Translations under genes and position numbers: made by a program
Shown here: piece by piece, positions 1-13,074 of the stretch
Position numbering within the stretch: the first letter of the stretch is position 1
How the letters are laid out: every line of letters starts with the position of its first letter
The notes under the pieces: model-generated
Databases searched by the model: none
Seen by the model: the letters and a program-made list of their open reading frames with translations, nothing else
Told to the model about the DNA's origin: nothing
Origin: Macrostomum hystrix
Taxonomy: Eukaryota > Platyhelminthes > Macrostomidae
Direction of reading: 5' to 3'
Length of the DNA: 64,000 nt
NCBI GenBank assembly: GCA_950097015.1
Contig: CATNEN010000038.1
Span: 23,387,001-23,451,000 of the forward strand

Positions 1-3000
1 GGAGAGATGAGACAGTGGAGAGATGAGACAGTGGAGAGATGAGACAGTGGAGAGATGAGACAGTGGAGAGATGAGACAGGAGAGAGATGAGTTAGAGATA
101 AATGAGACAGTGGAGAGATGAGATAGAGATAGATGAGACAGTGGAGAGATGAGACAGTAGAGAGATGAGACAGGAGAGAGATGAGACAGTAGAGAGATGA
201 GACAGGAGAGAGATGAGACAGTAGAGAGATGAGACAGGAGAGAGATGAGACAGTGCAGACAGTATACAGTGGAGATATGAGACAGTGGAGAGATGAGACA
301 GTGGAGATATGAGACAGTGGAGAGATGAGACAGTGGAGAGATGAGACAGTGGAGAGATGAGACAGTGGAGACAGTATACAGTGGAGATATGAGACAGTGG
401 AGAGATGAGACAGTGGAGAGATGAGACAGTGGAGACAGTATACAGTGGAGAGATGAGACAGTGGAGAGATGAGACAGTGGAGAGATGAGACAGTGGAGAG
501 ATGAGACAGGAGAGAGATGAGTTAGAGATAAATGAGACAGTGGAGAGATGAGATAGAGATAGATGAGACAATGGAGAGATGAGACTGTAGAGAGATGAGA
601 CAGTAGAGAGATGAGACAGGAGAGAGATGAGACAGTGGAGAGATGAGACAGTAGAGAGATGAGGCAGGAGAGAGATGAGACAGTGGAGAGATGAGACAGT
701 GGAGAGATGAGGCAGTAGAGAGATGAGACAGGAGAGAGATGAGACAGGAGAGAGATGAGACAGTAGAGAGATGAGACAGGAGAGAGATGAGACAGTGGAG
801 AGATGAGACAGTAGAGAGATGAGACAGGAGAGAGATGAGACAGGAGAGAGATGAGACAGTAGAGAGATGAGACAGGAGAGAGATGAGACAGTGGAGAGAT
901 GAGACAGTGGAGAGATGAGACAGTGGAGACAGTATACAGTGGAGAGATGAGACAGTGGAGAGATGAGACAGTGGAGAGATGAGACAGTGGAGAGATGAGA
1001 CAGTGGAGAGATGAGACAGGAGAGAGATGAGTTAGAGATAAATGAGACAGTGGAGAGATGAGATAGAGATAGATGAGACAATGGAGAGATGAGACTGTAG
1101 AGAGATGAGACAGTAGAGAGATGAGACAGGAGAGAGATGAGACAGTGGAGAGATGAGACAGTAGAGAGATGAGGCAGGAGAGAGATGAGACAGTGGAGAG
1201 ATGAGACAGTGGAGAGATGAGGCAGTAGAGAGATGAGACAGGAGAGAGATGAGACAGGAGAGAGATGAGACAGTAGAGAGATGAGACAGGAGAGAGATGA
1301 GACAGTGGAGAGATGAGACAGTAGAGAGATGAGACAGGAGAGAGATGAGACAGGAGAGAGATGAGACAGTAGAGAGATGAGACAGGAGAGAGATGAGACA
1401 GTAGAGAGATGAGACAGTAGAGAGATGAGACAGTGGAGAGATGAGACAGTAGAGAGATGAGACAGTAGAGAGATGAGACAGGAGAGAGATGAGACAGGAG
1501 AGAGATGAGATAGAGATAGATGAGACAGGAGAGAGATGAGACAGTGGAGAGATGAGACAGTAGAGAGATGAGACAGGAGAGAGATGAGACAGGAGAGAGA
1601 TGAGACAGTAGAGAGATGAGACAGGAGAGAGATGAGACAGTAGAGAGATGAGACAGTAGAGAGATGAGACAGTGGAGAGATGAGACAGTAGAGAGATGAG
1701 ACAGTAGAGAGATGAGACAGGAGAGAGATGAGACAGGAGAGAGATGAGACAGGAGAGAGATGAGACAGTAGAGAGATGAGACAGGAGAGAGATGAGACAG
1801 GAGAGAGATGAGACAGTAGAGAGATGAGACAGGAGAGAGATGAGACAGTAGAGAGATGAGACAGTAGAGAGATGAGACAGTGGAGAGATGAGACAGTGGA
1901 GATATGAGACAGTGGAGAGATGAGACAGTGGAGAGATGAGACAGTGGAGACAGTATACAGTGGAGAGATGAGACAGTGGAGAGATGAGACAGTGGAGAGA
2001 TGAGACAGTGGAGAGATGAGACAGTGGAGAGATGAGACAGGAGAGAGATGAGTTAGAGATAAATGAGACAGTGGAGAGATGAGATAGAGATAGATGAGAC
2101 AATGGAGAGATGAGACAGTAGAGAGATGAGACAGTAGAGAGATGAGACAGTAGAGAGATGAGACAGTAGAGAGATGAGACAGTGGAGAGATGAGGCAGTA
2201 GAGAGATGAGACAGGAGAGAGATGAGACAGGAGAGAGATGAGACAGTAGAGAGATGAGACAGGAGAGAGATGAGACAGTAGAGAGATGAGACAGGAGAGA
2301 GATGAGGCAGTAGAGAGATGAGACAGTGGAGAGATGAGGCAGTAGAGAGATGAGACAGGAGAGAGATGAGACAGGAGAGAGATGAGACAGTAGAGAGATG
2401 AGACAGGAGAGAGATGAGACAGTAGAGAGATGAGACAGGAGAGAGATGAGACAGTGCAGACAGTATACAGTGGAGATATGAGACAGTGGAGAGATGAGAC
2501 AGTGGAGATATGAGACAGTGGAGAGATGAGACAGTGGAGAGATGAGACAGTGGAGAGATGAGACAGTGGAGAGATGAGACAGTGGAGAGATGAGACAGTG
2601 GAGAGATGAGACAGTGGAGAGATGAGACAGTGGAGACAGTATACAGTGGAGAGATGAGACAGTGGAGAGATGAGACAGTGGAGAGATGAGACAGTGGAGA
2701 GATGAGACAGTGGAGAGATGAGACAGGAGAGAGATGAGTTAGAGATAAATGAGACAGTGGAGAGATGAGATAGAGATAGATGAGACAATGGAGAGATGAG
2801 ACTGTAGAGAGATGAGATAGAGATAGATGAGACAGTAGAGAGATGAGGCAGTAGAGAGATGAGACAGTGGAGAGATGAGGCAGTAGAGAGATGAGACAGG
2901 AGAGAGATGAGACAGGAGAGAGATGAGACAGTAGAGAGATGAGGCAGTAGAGAGATGAGACAGTGGAGAGATGAGGCAGTAGAGAGATGAGACAGGAGAG

Positions 3001-4083
3001 AGATGAGACAGGAGAGAGATGAGACAGTAGAGAGATGAGACAGGAGAGAGATGAGACAGTGGAGAGATGAGACAGTAGAGAGATGAGACAGGAGAGAGAT
3101 GAGACAGGAGAGAGATGAGACAGTAGAGAGATGAGACAGGAGAGAGATGAGACAGTAGAGAGATGAGACAGTAGAGAGATGAGACAGTGGAGAGATGAGA
3201 CAGTAGAGAGATGAGACAGTAGAGAGATGAGACAGGAGAGAGATGAGACAGGAGAGAGATGAGACAGGAGAGAGATGAGACAGTAGAGAGATGAGACAGG
3301 AGAGAGATGAGACAGGAGAGAGATGAGACAGTAGAGAGATGAGACAGGAGAGAGATGAGACAGTAGAGAGATGAGACAGTAGAGAGATGAGACAGTGGAG
3401 AGATGAGACAGGAGAGAGATGAGACAGTGGAGAGATGAGACAGGAGAGAGATGAGACAGTAGAGAGATGAGACAGTAGAGAGATGAGACAGGAGAGAGAT
3501 GAGACAGGAGAGAGATGAGACAGTAGAGAGATGAGACAGTAGAGAGATGAGACAGTGGAGAGATGAGACAGGAGAGAGATGAGACAGTAGAGAGATGAGA
3601 CAGGAGAGAGATGAGACAGTAGAGAGATGAGACAGTAGAGAGATGAGACAGTGGAGAGATGAGACAGTAGAGAGATGAGACAGTAGAGAGATGAGACAGT
3701 AGAGAGATGAGACAGGAGAGAGATGAGACAGGAGAGAGATGAGACAGGAGAGAGATGAGACAGTAGAGAGATGAGACAGTAGAGAGATGAGACAGTAGAG
3801 AGATGAGACAGTAGAGAGATGAGACAGGAGAGAGATGAGACAGGAGAGAGATGAGACAGGAGAGAGATGAGACAGTAGAGAGATGAGACAGGAGAGAGAT
3901 GAGACAGGAGAGAGATGAGACAGTAGAGAGATGAGACAGGAGAGAGATGAGACAGTAGAGAGATGAGACAGTAGAGAGATGAGACAGTGGAGAGAAATGA
4001 GACAGTAGAGAGATGAGACAGTAGAGAGATGAGACAGTAGAGAGATGAGACAGGAGAGAGATGAGACAGGAGAGAGATGATAC
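1..4083. repeat. 16-bp minisatellite array (GAGAGATGAGACAGTG family)
   Basis: About 255 head-to-tail copies of a purine-rich 16-mer whose last bases alternate between GTGG, GTAG and GGAG types. Divergent units (GTTAGAGATAAATGAG) recur near 91, 521, 1031, 2052 and 2738 with the same neighbours, so multi-unit blocks have been copied. The array starts outside the window. Sixteen units read in any frame give a 16-residue Ser/Leu/His repeat on the minus strand; I regard the long open frames as artefacts because nothing non-repetitive is attached to them. Confidence 0.97.
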
Positions 4084-4530
4084 AATATGGTGCAGCATAT
4101 TAAGGGCCGCATTTAGGAGCGTATGTGGCTAGACCCCAGTTTAAAATCTATTCTGTGCCAGCTATGAGAAGCACAAAAGGTAGAACTGAGTTTCTCAGAC
4201 ACAGTTTTTTCGTTAGTTTGATAAATTTATTAGCTACAGAATTGGTTGGGTGTTGAGAATGGCGCACAGGCTAGGCCTTATCGCTGTTTGTAAATTGCCG
4301 TCATATTTTATCGAAGACAATTCTATTTAATTGTCTGTAAATAATGCTATCTGATTGGTTTTATGGCCATAGGAAAACAATTTTCTGCTCAGCATTTTAT
4401 TGTCGTGTATTTTTAACATATTGACTTAACATCGAAAAATATTCCTAATACTGTAACAAATATTATAAAATTAATTTTTAACAATGCTTTCTAGGAAACT
4501 GGGTAGATGCTACCCAGAAATGTCCATACC
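4084..4530. other. Unique AT-rich spacer with a possible hAT-like right end
   Basis: No gene seen. Bases 4104-4138 (GGGCCGCATTTAGGAGC, later GACCCC) resemble the right flank of the same 16-bp array at 9.75 kb, where a hAT-like terminal repeat follows. The rest is AT-rich single-copy sequence. Confidence 0.5.
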
Positions 4531-7500
4531 ACACCTACTAGCTCTACCCCAATCAAACCTACTAGTTCTACCCCAATCAAACCTACTAGCTCTATCCCAA
4601 TCAAACCTACTAGTTCTACCCCAATCAAACCTACTAGCTCTACCCCAATCAAACCTACTAGCTCTACCCCAATCAAACCTACTAGTTCTACCCCAATCAA
4701 ACCTACTAGCTCTACCCCAATCAAACCTACTAGTTCTACCCCAATCAAACCTACTAGCTCTACCCCAATCAAACCTACTAGCTCTACCCCAATCAAACCT
4801 ACTAGTTCTACCCCAATCAAACCTACTAGTTCTACCCCAATCAAACATACTAGTTCTACCCCAATCAAACCTACTAGCTCTATCCCAATCAAACCTACTA
4901 GTTCTACCCCAATCAAACCTACTAGCTCTACCCCAATCAAACCTACTAGCTCTATCCCAATCAAACCTACTAGTTCTACCCCAATCAAACCTACTAGCTC
5001 TACCCCAATCAAACCTACTAGCTCTACCCCAATCAAACCTACTAGCTCTACCCCAATCAAACCTACTAGCTCTACCCCAATCAAACCTACTAGTTCTACC
5101 CCAATCAAACCTACTAGTTCTACCCCAATCAAACCTACTAGTTCTACCCCAATCAAACCTACTAGTTCTACCCCAATCAAACATACTAGTTCTACCCCAA
5201 TCAAACCTAATAGTTCTATCCCTATCAAACCTAATAGTTCTATCCCTATCAAACCTAATAGTTCTATCCCTATCAAACCTAATAGTTCTATCCCTATCAA
5301 ACCTAATAGTTCTATCCCTATCAAACCTAATAGTTCTATCCCTATCAAACCTACTAGTTCTACCCCAATCAAACCTACTAGCTCTACCCCAATCAAACCT
5401 AATAGTTCTATCCCTATCAAACCTAATAGTTCTATCCCTATCAAACCTAATAGTTCTATCCCTATCAAACCTAATAGTTCTATCCCTATCAAACCTACTA
5501 GTTCTACCCCAATCAAACCTACTAGTTCTACCCCAATCAAACCTACTAGCTCTACCCCAATCAAACCTACTAGTTCTACCCCAATCAAACCTACTAGTTC
5601 TATCCCTATCAAACCTACTAGTTCTATCCCTATCAAACGTGATAGTTCTATCCCTATCAAACGTAATAGTTCTACCCCTATCAAACCTACTAGTTCTACC
5701 CCAATCAAACCTACTAGTTCTATCCCTATCAAACCTACTAGTTCTATCCCTATCAAACGTGATAGTTCTATCCCTATCAAACGTAATAGTTCTACCCCTA
5801 TCAAACCTACTAGTTCTACCCCAATCAAACCTACTAGCTCTACCCCAATCAAACCTACTAGCTCTACCCCAATCAAACGTACTAGTTCTACCCCAATCAA
5901 ACCTACTAGTTCTACCCCAATCAAACATACTAGTTCTACCCCAATCAAACCTAATAGTTCTATCCCTATCAAACCTAATAGTTCTATCCCTATCAAACCT
6001 AATAGTTCTATCCCTATCAAACCTAATAGTTCTATCCCTATCAAACCTAATAGTTCTATCCCTATCAAACCTACTAGTTCTACCCCAATCAAACCTACTA
6101 GCTCTACCCCAATCAAACCTAATAGTTCTATCCCTATCAAACCTAATAGTTCTATCCCTATCAAACCTAATAGTTCTATCCCTATCAAACCTAATAGTTC
6201 TATCCCTATCAAACCTACTAGTTCTACCCCAATCAAACCTACTAGTTCTACCCCAATCAAACCTACTAGCTCTACCCCAATCAAACCTACTAGTTCTACC
6301 CCAATCAAACCTACTAGCTCTATCCCTATCAAACGTAATAGTTCTACCCCTATCAAACCTACTAGTTCTACCCCAATCAAACCTACTAGTTCTATCCCTA
6401 TCAAACCTACTAGTTCTATCCCTATCAAACGTGATAGTTCTATCCCTATCAAACGTAATAGTTCTACCCCTATCAAACCTACTAGTTCTACCCCAATCAA
6501 ACCTACTAGCTCTACCCCAATCAAACCTACTAGCTCTACCCCAATCAAACCTACTAGCTCTACGCCTATCAAACCTACTAGCTCTACCCCAATCAAACCT
6601 ACTAGTTCTACCCCAATCAAACCTACTAGTTCTACCCCAATCAAACGTAATAGTTCTACCCCTATCAAACCTACTAGCTCTATCCCTATCAAACCTACTA
6701 GTTCTATCCCTATCAAACGTAATAGCTCTACCCCAATCAAACCTACTAGCTCTACCCCAATCAAACCTACTAGTTCTACCCCAATCAAACCTACTAGCTC
6801 TACCCCAATCAAACCTACTAGCTCTATCCCTATCAAACCTACTAGTTCTACCCCAATCAAACCTACTAGTTCTACCCCAATCAAACCTACTAGCTCTATC
6901 CCTATCAAACCTACTAGTTCTATCCCTATCAAACCTAATAGTTCTATCCCTATCAAACCTAACAGTTCTATCCCTATCAAACCTAATAGTTCTATCCCTA
7001 TCAAACCTACTAGCTCTACCCCAATCAAACCTAATAGTTCTATCCCTATCAAACCTAATAGTTCTATCCCTATCAAACCTAACAGTTCTATCCCTATCAA
7101 ACCTAACAGTTCTATCCCTATCAAACCTAATAGTTCTATCCCTAACAAACCTAATATTTCTATCCCTATCAAACCTAATATTTCTATCCCTATCAAACCT
7201 AATAGTTCTATCCCTATCAAACCTAATAGTTCTATCCCTATCAAACCTAATAGTTCTATCCCTATCAAACCTAATAGTTCTATCCCTATCAAACCTAATA
7301 TTTATATCCCTATCAAACCTACTAGTTCTATCCCTATCAAACCTACTAGTTCTATCCATATCAAACCTAATAGTTCTATCCCTATCAAACCTACTAGTTC
7401 TATCCATATCAAACCTACTAGTTCTATCCCTATCAAACCTAATAGTCTATCCCTATCAAACCTACTAGTTCTATCCATATCAAACCTAATAGTTCTATCC

Positions 7501-8580
7501 CTATCAAACCTACTAGTTCTACCCCAATCAAACCTACTAGCTCTACCCCAATCAAACCTAATAGTTCTATCCCTATCAAACCTAATAGTTCTATCCCTAT
7601 CAAACCTAATAGTTCTACCCCTATCAAACCTACTAGTTCTACCCCAATCAAACCTACTAGTTCTATCCCTATCAAACCTACTAGTTCTATCCCTATCAAA
7701 CGTGATAGTTCTATCCCTATCAAACGTAATAGTTCTACCCCTATCAAACCTACTAGTTCTACCCCAATCAAACCTACTAGCTCTACCCCAATCAAACCTA
7801 CTAGCTCTACCCCAATCAAACCTACTAGCTCTACGCCTATCAAACCTACTAGCTCTACCCCAATCAAACCTACTAGTTCTACCCCAATCAAACCTACTAG
7901 TTCTACCCCAATCAAACGTAATAGTTCTACCCCTATCAAACCTACTAGCTCTATCCCTATCAAACCTACTAGTTCTATCCCTATCAAACGTAATAGCTCT
8001 ACCCCAATCAAACCTACTAGCTCTACCCCAATCAAACGTACTAGTTCTACCCCAATCAAACCTACTAGCTCTACCCCAATCAAACCTACTAGCTCTATCC
8101 CTATCAAACCTACTAGTTCTACCCCAATCAAACCTACTAGTTCTACCCCAATCAAACCTACTAGCTCTATCCCTATCAAACCTACTAGTTCTATCCCTAT
8201 CAAACCTAACAGTTCTATCCCTATCAAACCTAATAGTTCTATCCCTATCAAACCTACTAGCTCTACCCCAATCAAACCTAATAGTTCTATCCCTATCAAA
8301 CCTAACAGTTCTATCCCTATCAAACCTAACAGTTCTACGCTCGTATCCCTATCAAACCTAACAGTTCTATCCCTATCAAACCTAATAGTTCTATCCCTAA
8401 CAAACCTAATATTTCTATCCCTATCAAACCTAATATTTCTATCCCTATCAAACCTACTAGTTCTATCCATATCAAACCTAATAGTTCTATCCCTATCAAA
8501 CCTAATAGTCTATCCCTATCAAACCTACTAGTTCTATCCATATCAAACCTACTAGTTCTATCCCTATCAAACGTAATAGG
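4531..8580. repeat. 24-bp minisatellite array (CCTACTAGTTCTACCCCAAT core)
   Basis: About 168 copies of a 24-bp unit with two main subtypes: ACTAGYTCTACCCCAATC and AATAGTTCTATCCCTATC. There is clear higher-order structure. A 31-unit (744 bp) block repeats, for example the rare ACAT variant at 5181 and 5925. A larger block around 6430-7400 recurs about 1271 bp later. A one-base loss near 7445 and an irregular insertion near 8337 break the frame. Because 24 is divisible by 3, all frames stay open, for example (TSSTPIKP)n on the plus strand. No signal peptide or unique domain is attached, so I do not call a gene. Confidence 0.96.
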
Positions 8581-8957
8581 TAATCGGCATTTGTAATTAC
8601 ACCAATTACAGCAAAAACTTACAGCCAGATTTAAAGCCTTGAATTTGGAAGTCTGGTATAGTTGTAACACTTGAGTCTGGTGAAGTCGGAACAATTGAGT
8701 CTGGTGTGTTTGCGCTCATTGAGGTGGTAATTGGGCCGTCGGACCTTGAGCAATATTTTATTTAACTCCCAACAGTATGAGGGGGTGCTATTAAAGATCT
8801 AACAACGGCAGCCAATCAAAATGCGCCCGGTTACTGTTGTAGTGTCGGGCAAGAGAGACGCTGGGCGGTTGCCCCCCCCCGCTTGGGCGAATGAAATTCG
8901 GAGGAACACGGAATCTATTGCTCGCGATCGGAAATGACTACGCAGCAACTTATCATA
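8581..8957. other. Single-copy spacer, no gene seen
   Basis: Mixed-composition unique sequence with a C10 tract near 8871-8880. No open frame with recognisable protein features. Confidence 0.5.
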
Positions 8958-9398
8958 GCTGTTCTAACTGGTCATTCAATCATTCAATTAGCAGTTCTAT
9001 CTGGTCATTCTGTCATTCAATGAGCTGTTCCAACTGGTCATTCAATCATTCAATGAGCTGTTCCAACTGGTCATTCAATCATTCAATGAGCTGTTCCAAC
9101 TGGTCATTCAATCATTCAATGAGCTGTTCCAACTGGTCATTCAATCATTCAATGAGCTGTTCCAACTGGTCATTCAATCATTCAATGAGCTGTTCCAACT
9201 GGTCATTCAATCATTCAATGAGCTGTTCCAACTGGTCATTCAATCATTCAATGAGCTGTTCCAACTGGTCATTCAATCATTCAATGAGCTGTTCCAACTG
9301 GTCATTCAATCATTCAATGAGCTGTTCCAACTGGTCATTCAATCATTCAATGAGCTGTTCCAACTGGTCATTCAATCATTCAATGAGCTGTTCTATCT
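8958..9398. repeat. 33-bp minisatellite array
   Basis: Thirteen copies of a 33-bp unit (core GAGCTGTTCCAACTGGTCAT), the central ones nearly identical and the first two diverged. A 200-codon plus-strand frame from 8891 reads (SFNHSMSCSNW)n, but the flanking residues look random and the frame runs into the hAT-like element, so coding is doubtful. Confidence 0.95.
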
Positions 9399-9424
9399 CT
9401 AAAGAAAAACATTTTCCTCTGGGG

Positions 9425-9825
9425 CAGGGTAAGCAAACTTATTTGCTGGCGGGCCAAAGAGAGAACCTAAAAGACGACAACGGGCCGCATTGATTGTATA
9501 AATATGAGATAGGGGAAAGATAAGACACGGGAGAGATGAGACACGGGAGAGATGAGACACGGGAGAGATTAGACACGGGAGAGATGAGACAGGGAGAGAT
9601 GAGACACGGGAGAGATTAGACACGGGAGAGATGAGACACGGGAGAGATGAGACACAGGAAAGATGGGACACGAGAGAGATGAGACACGGGAGAGATAAGG
9701 CAGGGGAGAGATTAGACACAGGAGAGATGAAACAGGACACTGCAGATGTCAGAAGGGGCAACGGGCCGGATTTGGGAGCTTCGAGGGCCGCAACTAGCCC
9801 GCGGGCCGGAGTTTGCCGACCCCTG
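9425..9825. mobile_element. Non-autonomous hAT-like element (401 bp)
   Basis: The left end reads CAGGGTAAGCAAACT and the right end, reverse-complemented, CAGGGGTCGGCAAACT; both continue into GGCCCGC-type GC-rich stretches. Ends starting CAGGG with a GCAAACT core are typical of hAT superfamily elements. The flanking octamers CTCTGGGG (9417-9424) and CTTTAGGG (9826-9833) match at 6 of 8 positions, consistent with a decayed 8-bp target duplication. No transposase is encoded. The interior is mainly a 16-bp minisatellite, with related GGGCCG-rich stretches at 9483-9491 and 9756-9790. Confidence 0.72.
9508..9735. repeat. 16-bp minisatellite inside the hAT-like element
   Basis: About 14 copies of GAGAGATGAGACACGG, the same 16-bp family as at 1-4083 and 43955-44255, with a few indel variants. 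Confidence 0.95.
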
Positions 9826-9833
9826 CTTTAGGG

Positions 9834-10695
9834 ACTTCAATAAATAACACCTTAAGACTACAGCAGTCCAGGGCCTTTGATTTTTTCTCTTCCAACAAAC
9901 AAAAGAAGCAGGCCACCAGTCTTGACTTCAAACCCGACAAAGACCCGACAAAGACCCAGTCTATTGGCTAAAATTATGTTATGTCCCCGCTGCTAAAATA
10001 GTAATAATGATTGTTATTTAAAATCGGCAGATCATTGTTTTAAGCTTAATTCTTGCTTCTCGTTGACCCGAAAGTAGGCCAGCTAAAAGCACTAGGGGAC
10101 GATCAGATGATTCTCCTATATTAAAATTAGTTAAACCGTGTCCCACTTGAGGCAACAAAAATCTACCAGGTTATTGCATTTGAGCACTCGAGCAGAGCGT
10201 GAGACCGCTTCCCGGTTTTCTCTAGTGGCCAGTTCAAGCGCTGAATAAGTAGAGCGAATGAAAATTTTTGGAAGAAAAAACATTTAGAATCCGTCTCAAA
10301 AATAAATTTCCCATTTCATCTAAGCATTGTCTCACGGCGGCTAGGGCCTACTATACACTCCCGTGTCCGGACAAACTTAACAAAAGCATTAACAATAGAG
10401 GGGCCACCCTTGGGGAATCCCGCAGACTCATAGTCACATCGGCGGCTCCCCTGCTCTCCCAATTGAAGTACAACGATATTGTTGGAACAATGGCTGCTTA
10501 AAGACTCTACTAGGAGAAAAAATTAAACTTTTGTATTACTCTTTGGCACCTACTGGCTATCAAAATACTAAAATTTCTTTAGTAATCAGTCCTTTTCAGG
10601 TCGTGAGTGGCGGAGAATTAACACATTTGCCTCTCACACAAATAATAATAATAATGCTATTATACTAATATACTATTATACTAATAATAGTAATT
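9834..10695. other. Single-copy spacer ending in an ATT-rich tail
   Basis: No gene recognised; short open frames lack protein-like features. The ATT/ATA microsatellite at about 10645-10694 is best read as the 3' tail of the minus-strand SINE that follows. Confidence 0.5.
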
Positions 10696-11008
10696 GCAGG
10701 AGGGCTGCGGGCAACGGCAGCTGCACAAACGGGCAATTCTGCACATTTTCGCTGTCTCCTGAGCACACACACACAGGTGTGTACATCTGCCCTGACTTTC
10801 TCATCGTCAGGCAGTGTACACTCTCACTGTGCCTTGGAGGTTGGCCCTCAAGGGCGTCGATTGCACGACAAACCCCCAAGCCTTCTCTCCGCCGCTGCGC
10901 CCCAAATGAATGTGGCCTGGCCGCGGAATCGAGCTCAGGGACCTTGGTGCGAGAGGCAGTTGCGTTAACCGGAACTGACACCGACTCTGCCACTGACCGG
11001 CTTTGCCC
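10696..11008 (-). mobile_element. tRNA-derived SINE, copy A
   Basis: On the minus strand the head has an A-box-like TGGCAGAG and a B-box-like AGCTCGATTCC (plus-strand 10925-10935). A body shared with copies B (22.4-22.8 kb) and C (41.9-42.0 kb) follows, then an ATT-rich tail. The shared body contains a hairpin at 10779-10821 with GTGTACA and TGTACAC outer arms. Copy A carries about 13 extra bases between the A box and GGTTAACGC relative to copy D. No ORF of its own. Confidence 0.8.
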
Positions 11009-12410
11009 ATAGACTATATTGATTCCACACCCCATAAGTCCTAAACTCGATGTAAAATGCAAAAGGCAATCATAAAACCGATCATGTCTTTTTTTTCCCG
11101 ACGCAAAATGTGACTCGTGCTGTTTCCATGTCAACCACGCGAGAGAAATAAAAAACGCTGCAGAGAAGTAACCCAACGCTTATGCCGGTCTCTTTGAGCT
11201 CAACTCTATCTACTCTTGTTTTGCTCTCTCTCTCTCTCGATTTCAAAGGCCCCTCCCCCTACTCTAGACAACAGGCCGTGGGAATAAAAAGATGCCGAAC
11301 TGGCTAGAATTACTCAAATAAATAGCTAACTGCCAATGAGCTGACGGAAGACCAAGACTTTAGAAAATGAATGCTTGAGTAGCTAGCCCATTGTGTTATT
11401 TTAGTAGACACGAGAGACAGAAAAAAATAGGGATAGCATTGTCTGAATCTTTGAACGATTGACAACAAAACCATTTTTGTCTGTCGGGTTGTTCTTCCTG
11501 AAAGCCGCTGACAATGAAAAGACAAGCAGAGTAGTTTTTCGAGCAAGCAAGCAATCGGATTCTTTTGTCGCCAGAAAAATCGCTCCCGCTTCTGGCCTCT
11601 GCTGCAACAGATCGCGGATGGGGTAAGAAATTAGCCAACAATGGGGTTGGGGAGAAACAGTTGGAGGAAAGCTAGACCGAGGCAGTGGCGGTGACAGATC
11701 AAATACAGCTGGAATCGGCAATGTCTGATGGGGCCATTGTGACTACAGGAAAAAGAGAGAAAATAGATCTTTTTGGGATGGTCCAAAGGGGACCCTCAGT
11801 TTCTTGCGTTTTTTTCCGGAAACATTAATCTTTTTTTAGGATAAAATATTCATAAAAAATCAACTATAATCCAGTAAGGGTGTTACTGCGTGGCGTACTA
11901 AAATATTCTGTGTACAATTGTTCAGTCTGTGGACTGGGGAGGGTGCCTTACAAGTGAGCTAATTGCTGATGTATGCTGGTGTCTCAAACATGGATTCTGT
12001 CTCCTTGCTTGTTTATCTTCTGCTTTCCCCCTAAAAAGTGTGACCTTCAACCGTATTTGTCTTTGTCTTTTCAACCTTCGCGCCGATGAAAAATTTCTCT
12101 GTTGGAAAAAAATCTAACAAAAATGGATTTCTGGCAGGACAATTTATATCAATATTTATCTTTTAAATAGGCAAATAGGCCTTCGCATTTTTTATGTTTA
12201 ATCTCGTGACAATTTTTGCCTTATTGTTAGAACTCGCCGACGCACAATAGCGCTTCAATTTCACGGCCTCCTCCCTCAGCAATGAGGCGTGTTGCAATTT
12301 TTATTGCAAAATTTTAACTGAATCGATTATCAACTCGATGGAATCGCTAAAGACTTACTGTACCGTGATTATCTTGATTCTGTGATGCTTGCGATTCATT
12401 GTTAGTTTCA
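11009..12410. other. Intergenic, no supported gene
   Basis: Single-copy sequence with a CT microsatellite near 11220-11240 and AT-rich stretches. Short open frames on both strands lack recognisable features. Confidence 0.45.
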
Positions 12411-13074
12411 TGATTCACTGCAGTTCTCACCATTTACTGTGTCTGATTCTCACCATTCACTGCAGTTCTCACCATTTACTGTGTCTGATTCTCACCATTC
12501 ACTGCAGTTCTCACCATTTACTGTGTCTGATTCTCACCATTCACTGCAGTTCTCACCATTTACTGTGTCTGATTCTCACCATTCACTGCAGTTCTCACCA
12601 TTCACTGCAGTTCTCACCATTTACTGTGTCTGATTCTCACCATTCACTGCAGTTCTCACCATTCACTGCAGTTCTCACCATTTACTGTGTCTGATTCTCA
12701 CCATTCACTGCAGTTCTCACCATTTACTGTGTCTGATTCTCACCATTCACTGTGTCTGATTCTCACCATTCACTGCAGTTCTCACCATTTACTGTGTCTG
12801 ATTCTCACCATTCACTGCAGTTCTCACCATTTACTGTGTCTGATTCTCACCATTCACTGTGTCTGATTCTCACCATTCACTGCAGTTCTCACCATTTACT
12901 GTGTCTGATTCTCACCATTCACTGCAGTTCTCACCATTTACTGTGTCTGATTCTCACCATTCACTGCAGTTCTCACCATTCACTGTGTCTGATTCTCACG
13001 ATTCACTGCAGTTCTCACCATTTACTGTGTCTGATTCTCACCATTCACTGCAGTTCTCACGATTCACTGTGATT
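12411..13074. repeat. 21-bp (42-bp dimer) minisatellite array
   Basis: Alternating 21-bp half units (CAGTTCTCACCATTTACTGTG and TCTGATTCTCACCATTCACTG, shown here only as separate 20-mer-scale motifs) make a 42-bp dimeric period. Confidence 0.9.

Noticed and set aside
92-4112. Very long minus-strand open frames (up to 898 codons) rich in Ser/Leu/His
   Set aside because: Pure translations of the 16-bp array; no unique sequence, signal peptide or domain attached, and several frames are open at once.
4484-8470. Plus- and minus-strand open frames up to 1284 codons in the 24-bp array
   Set aside because: Unit length divisible by 3 keeps all frames open; the one-base loss near 7445 and insertion near 8337 are tolerated without any frame being preserved.
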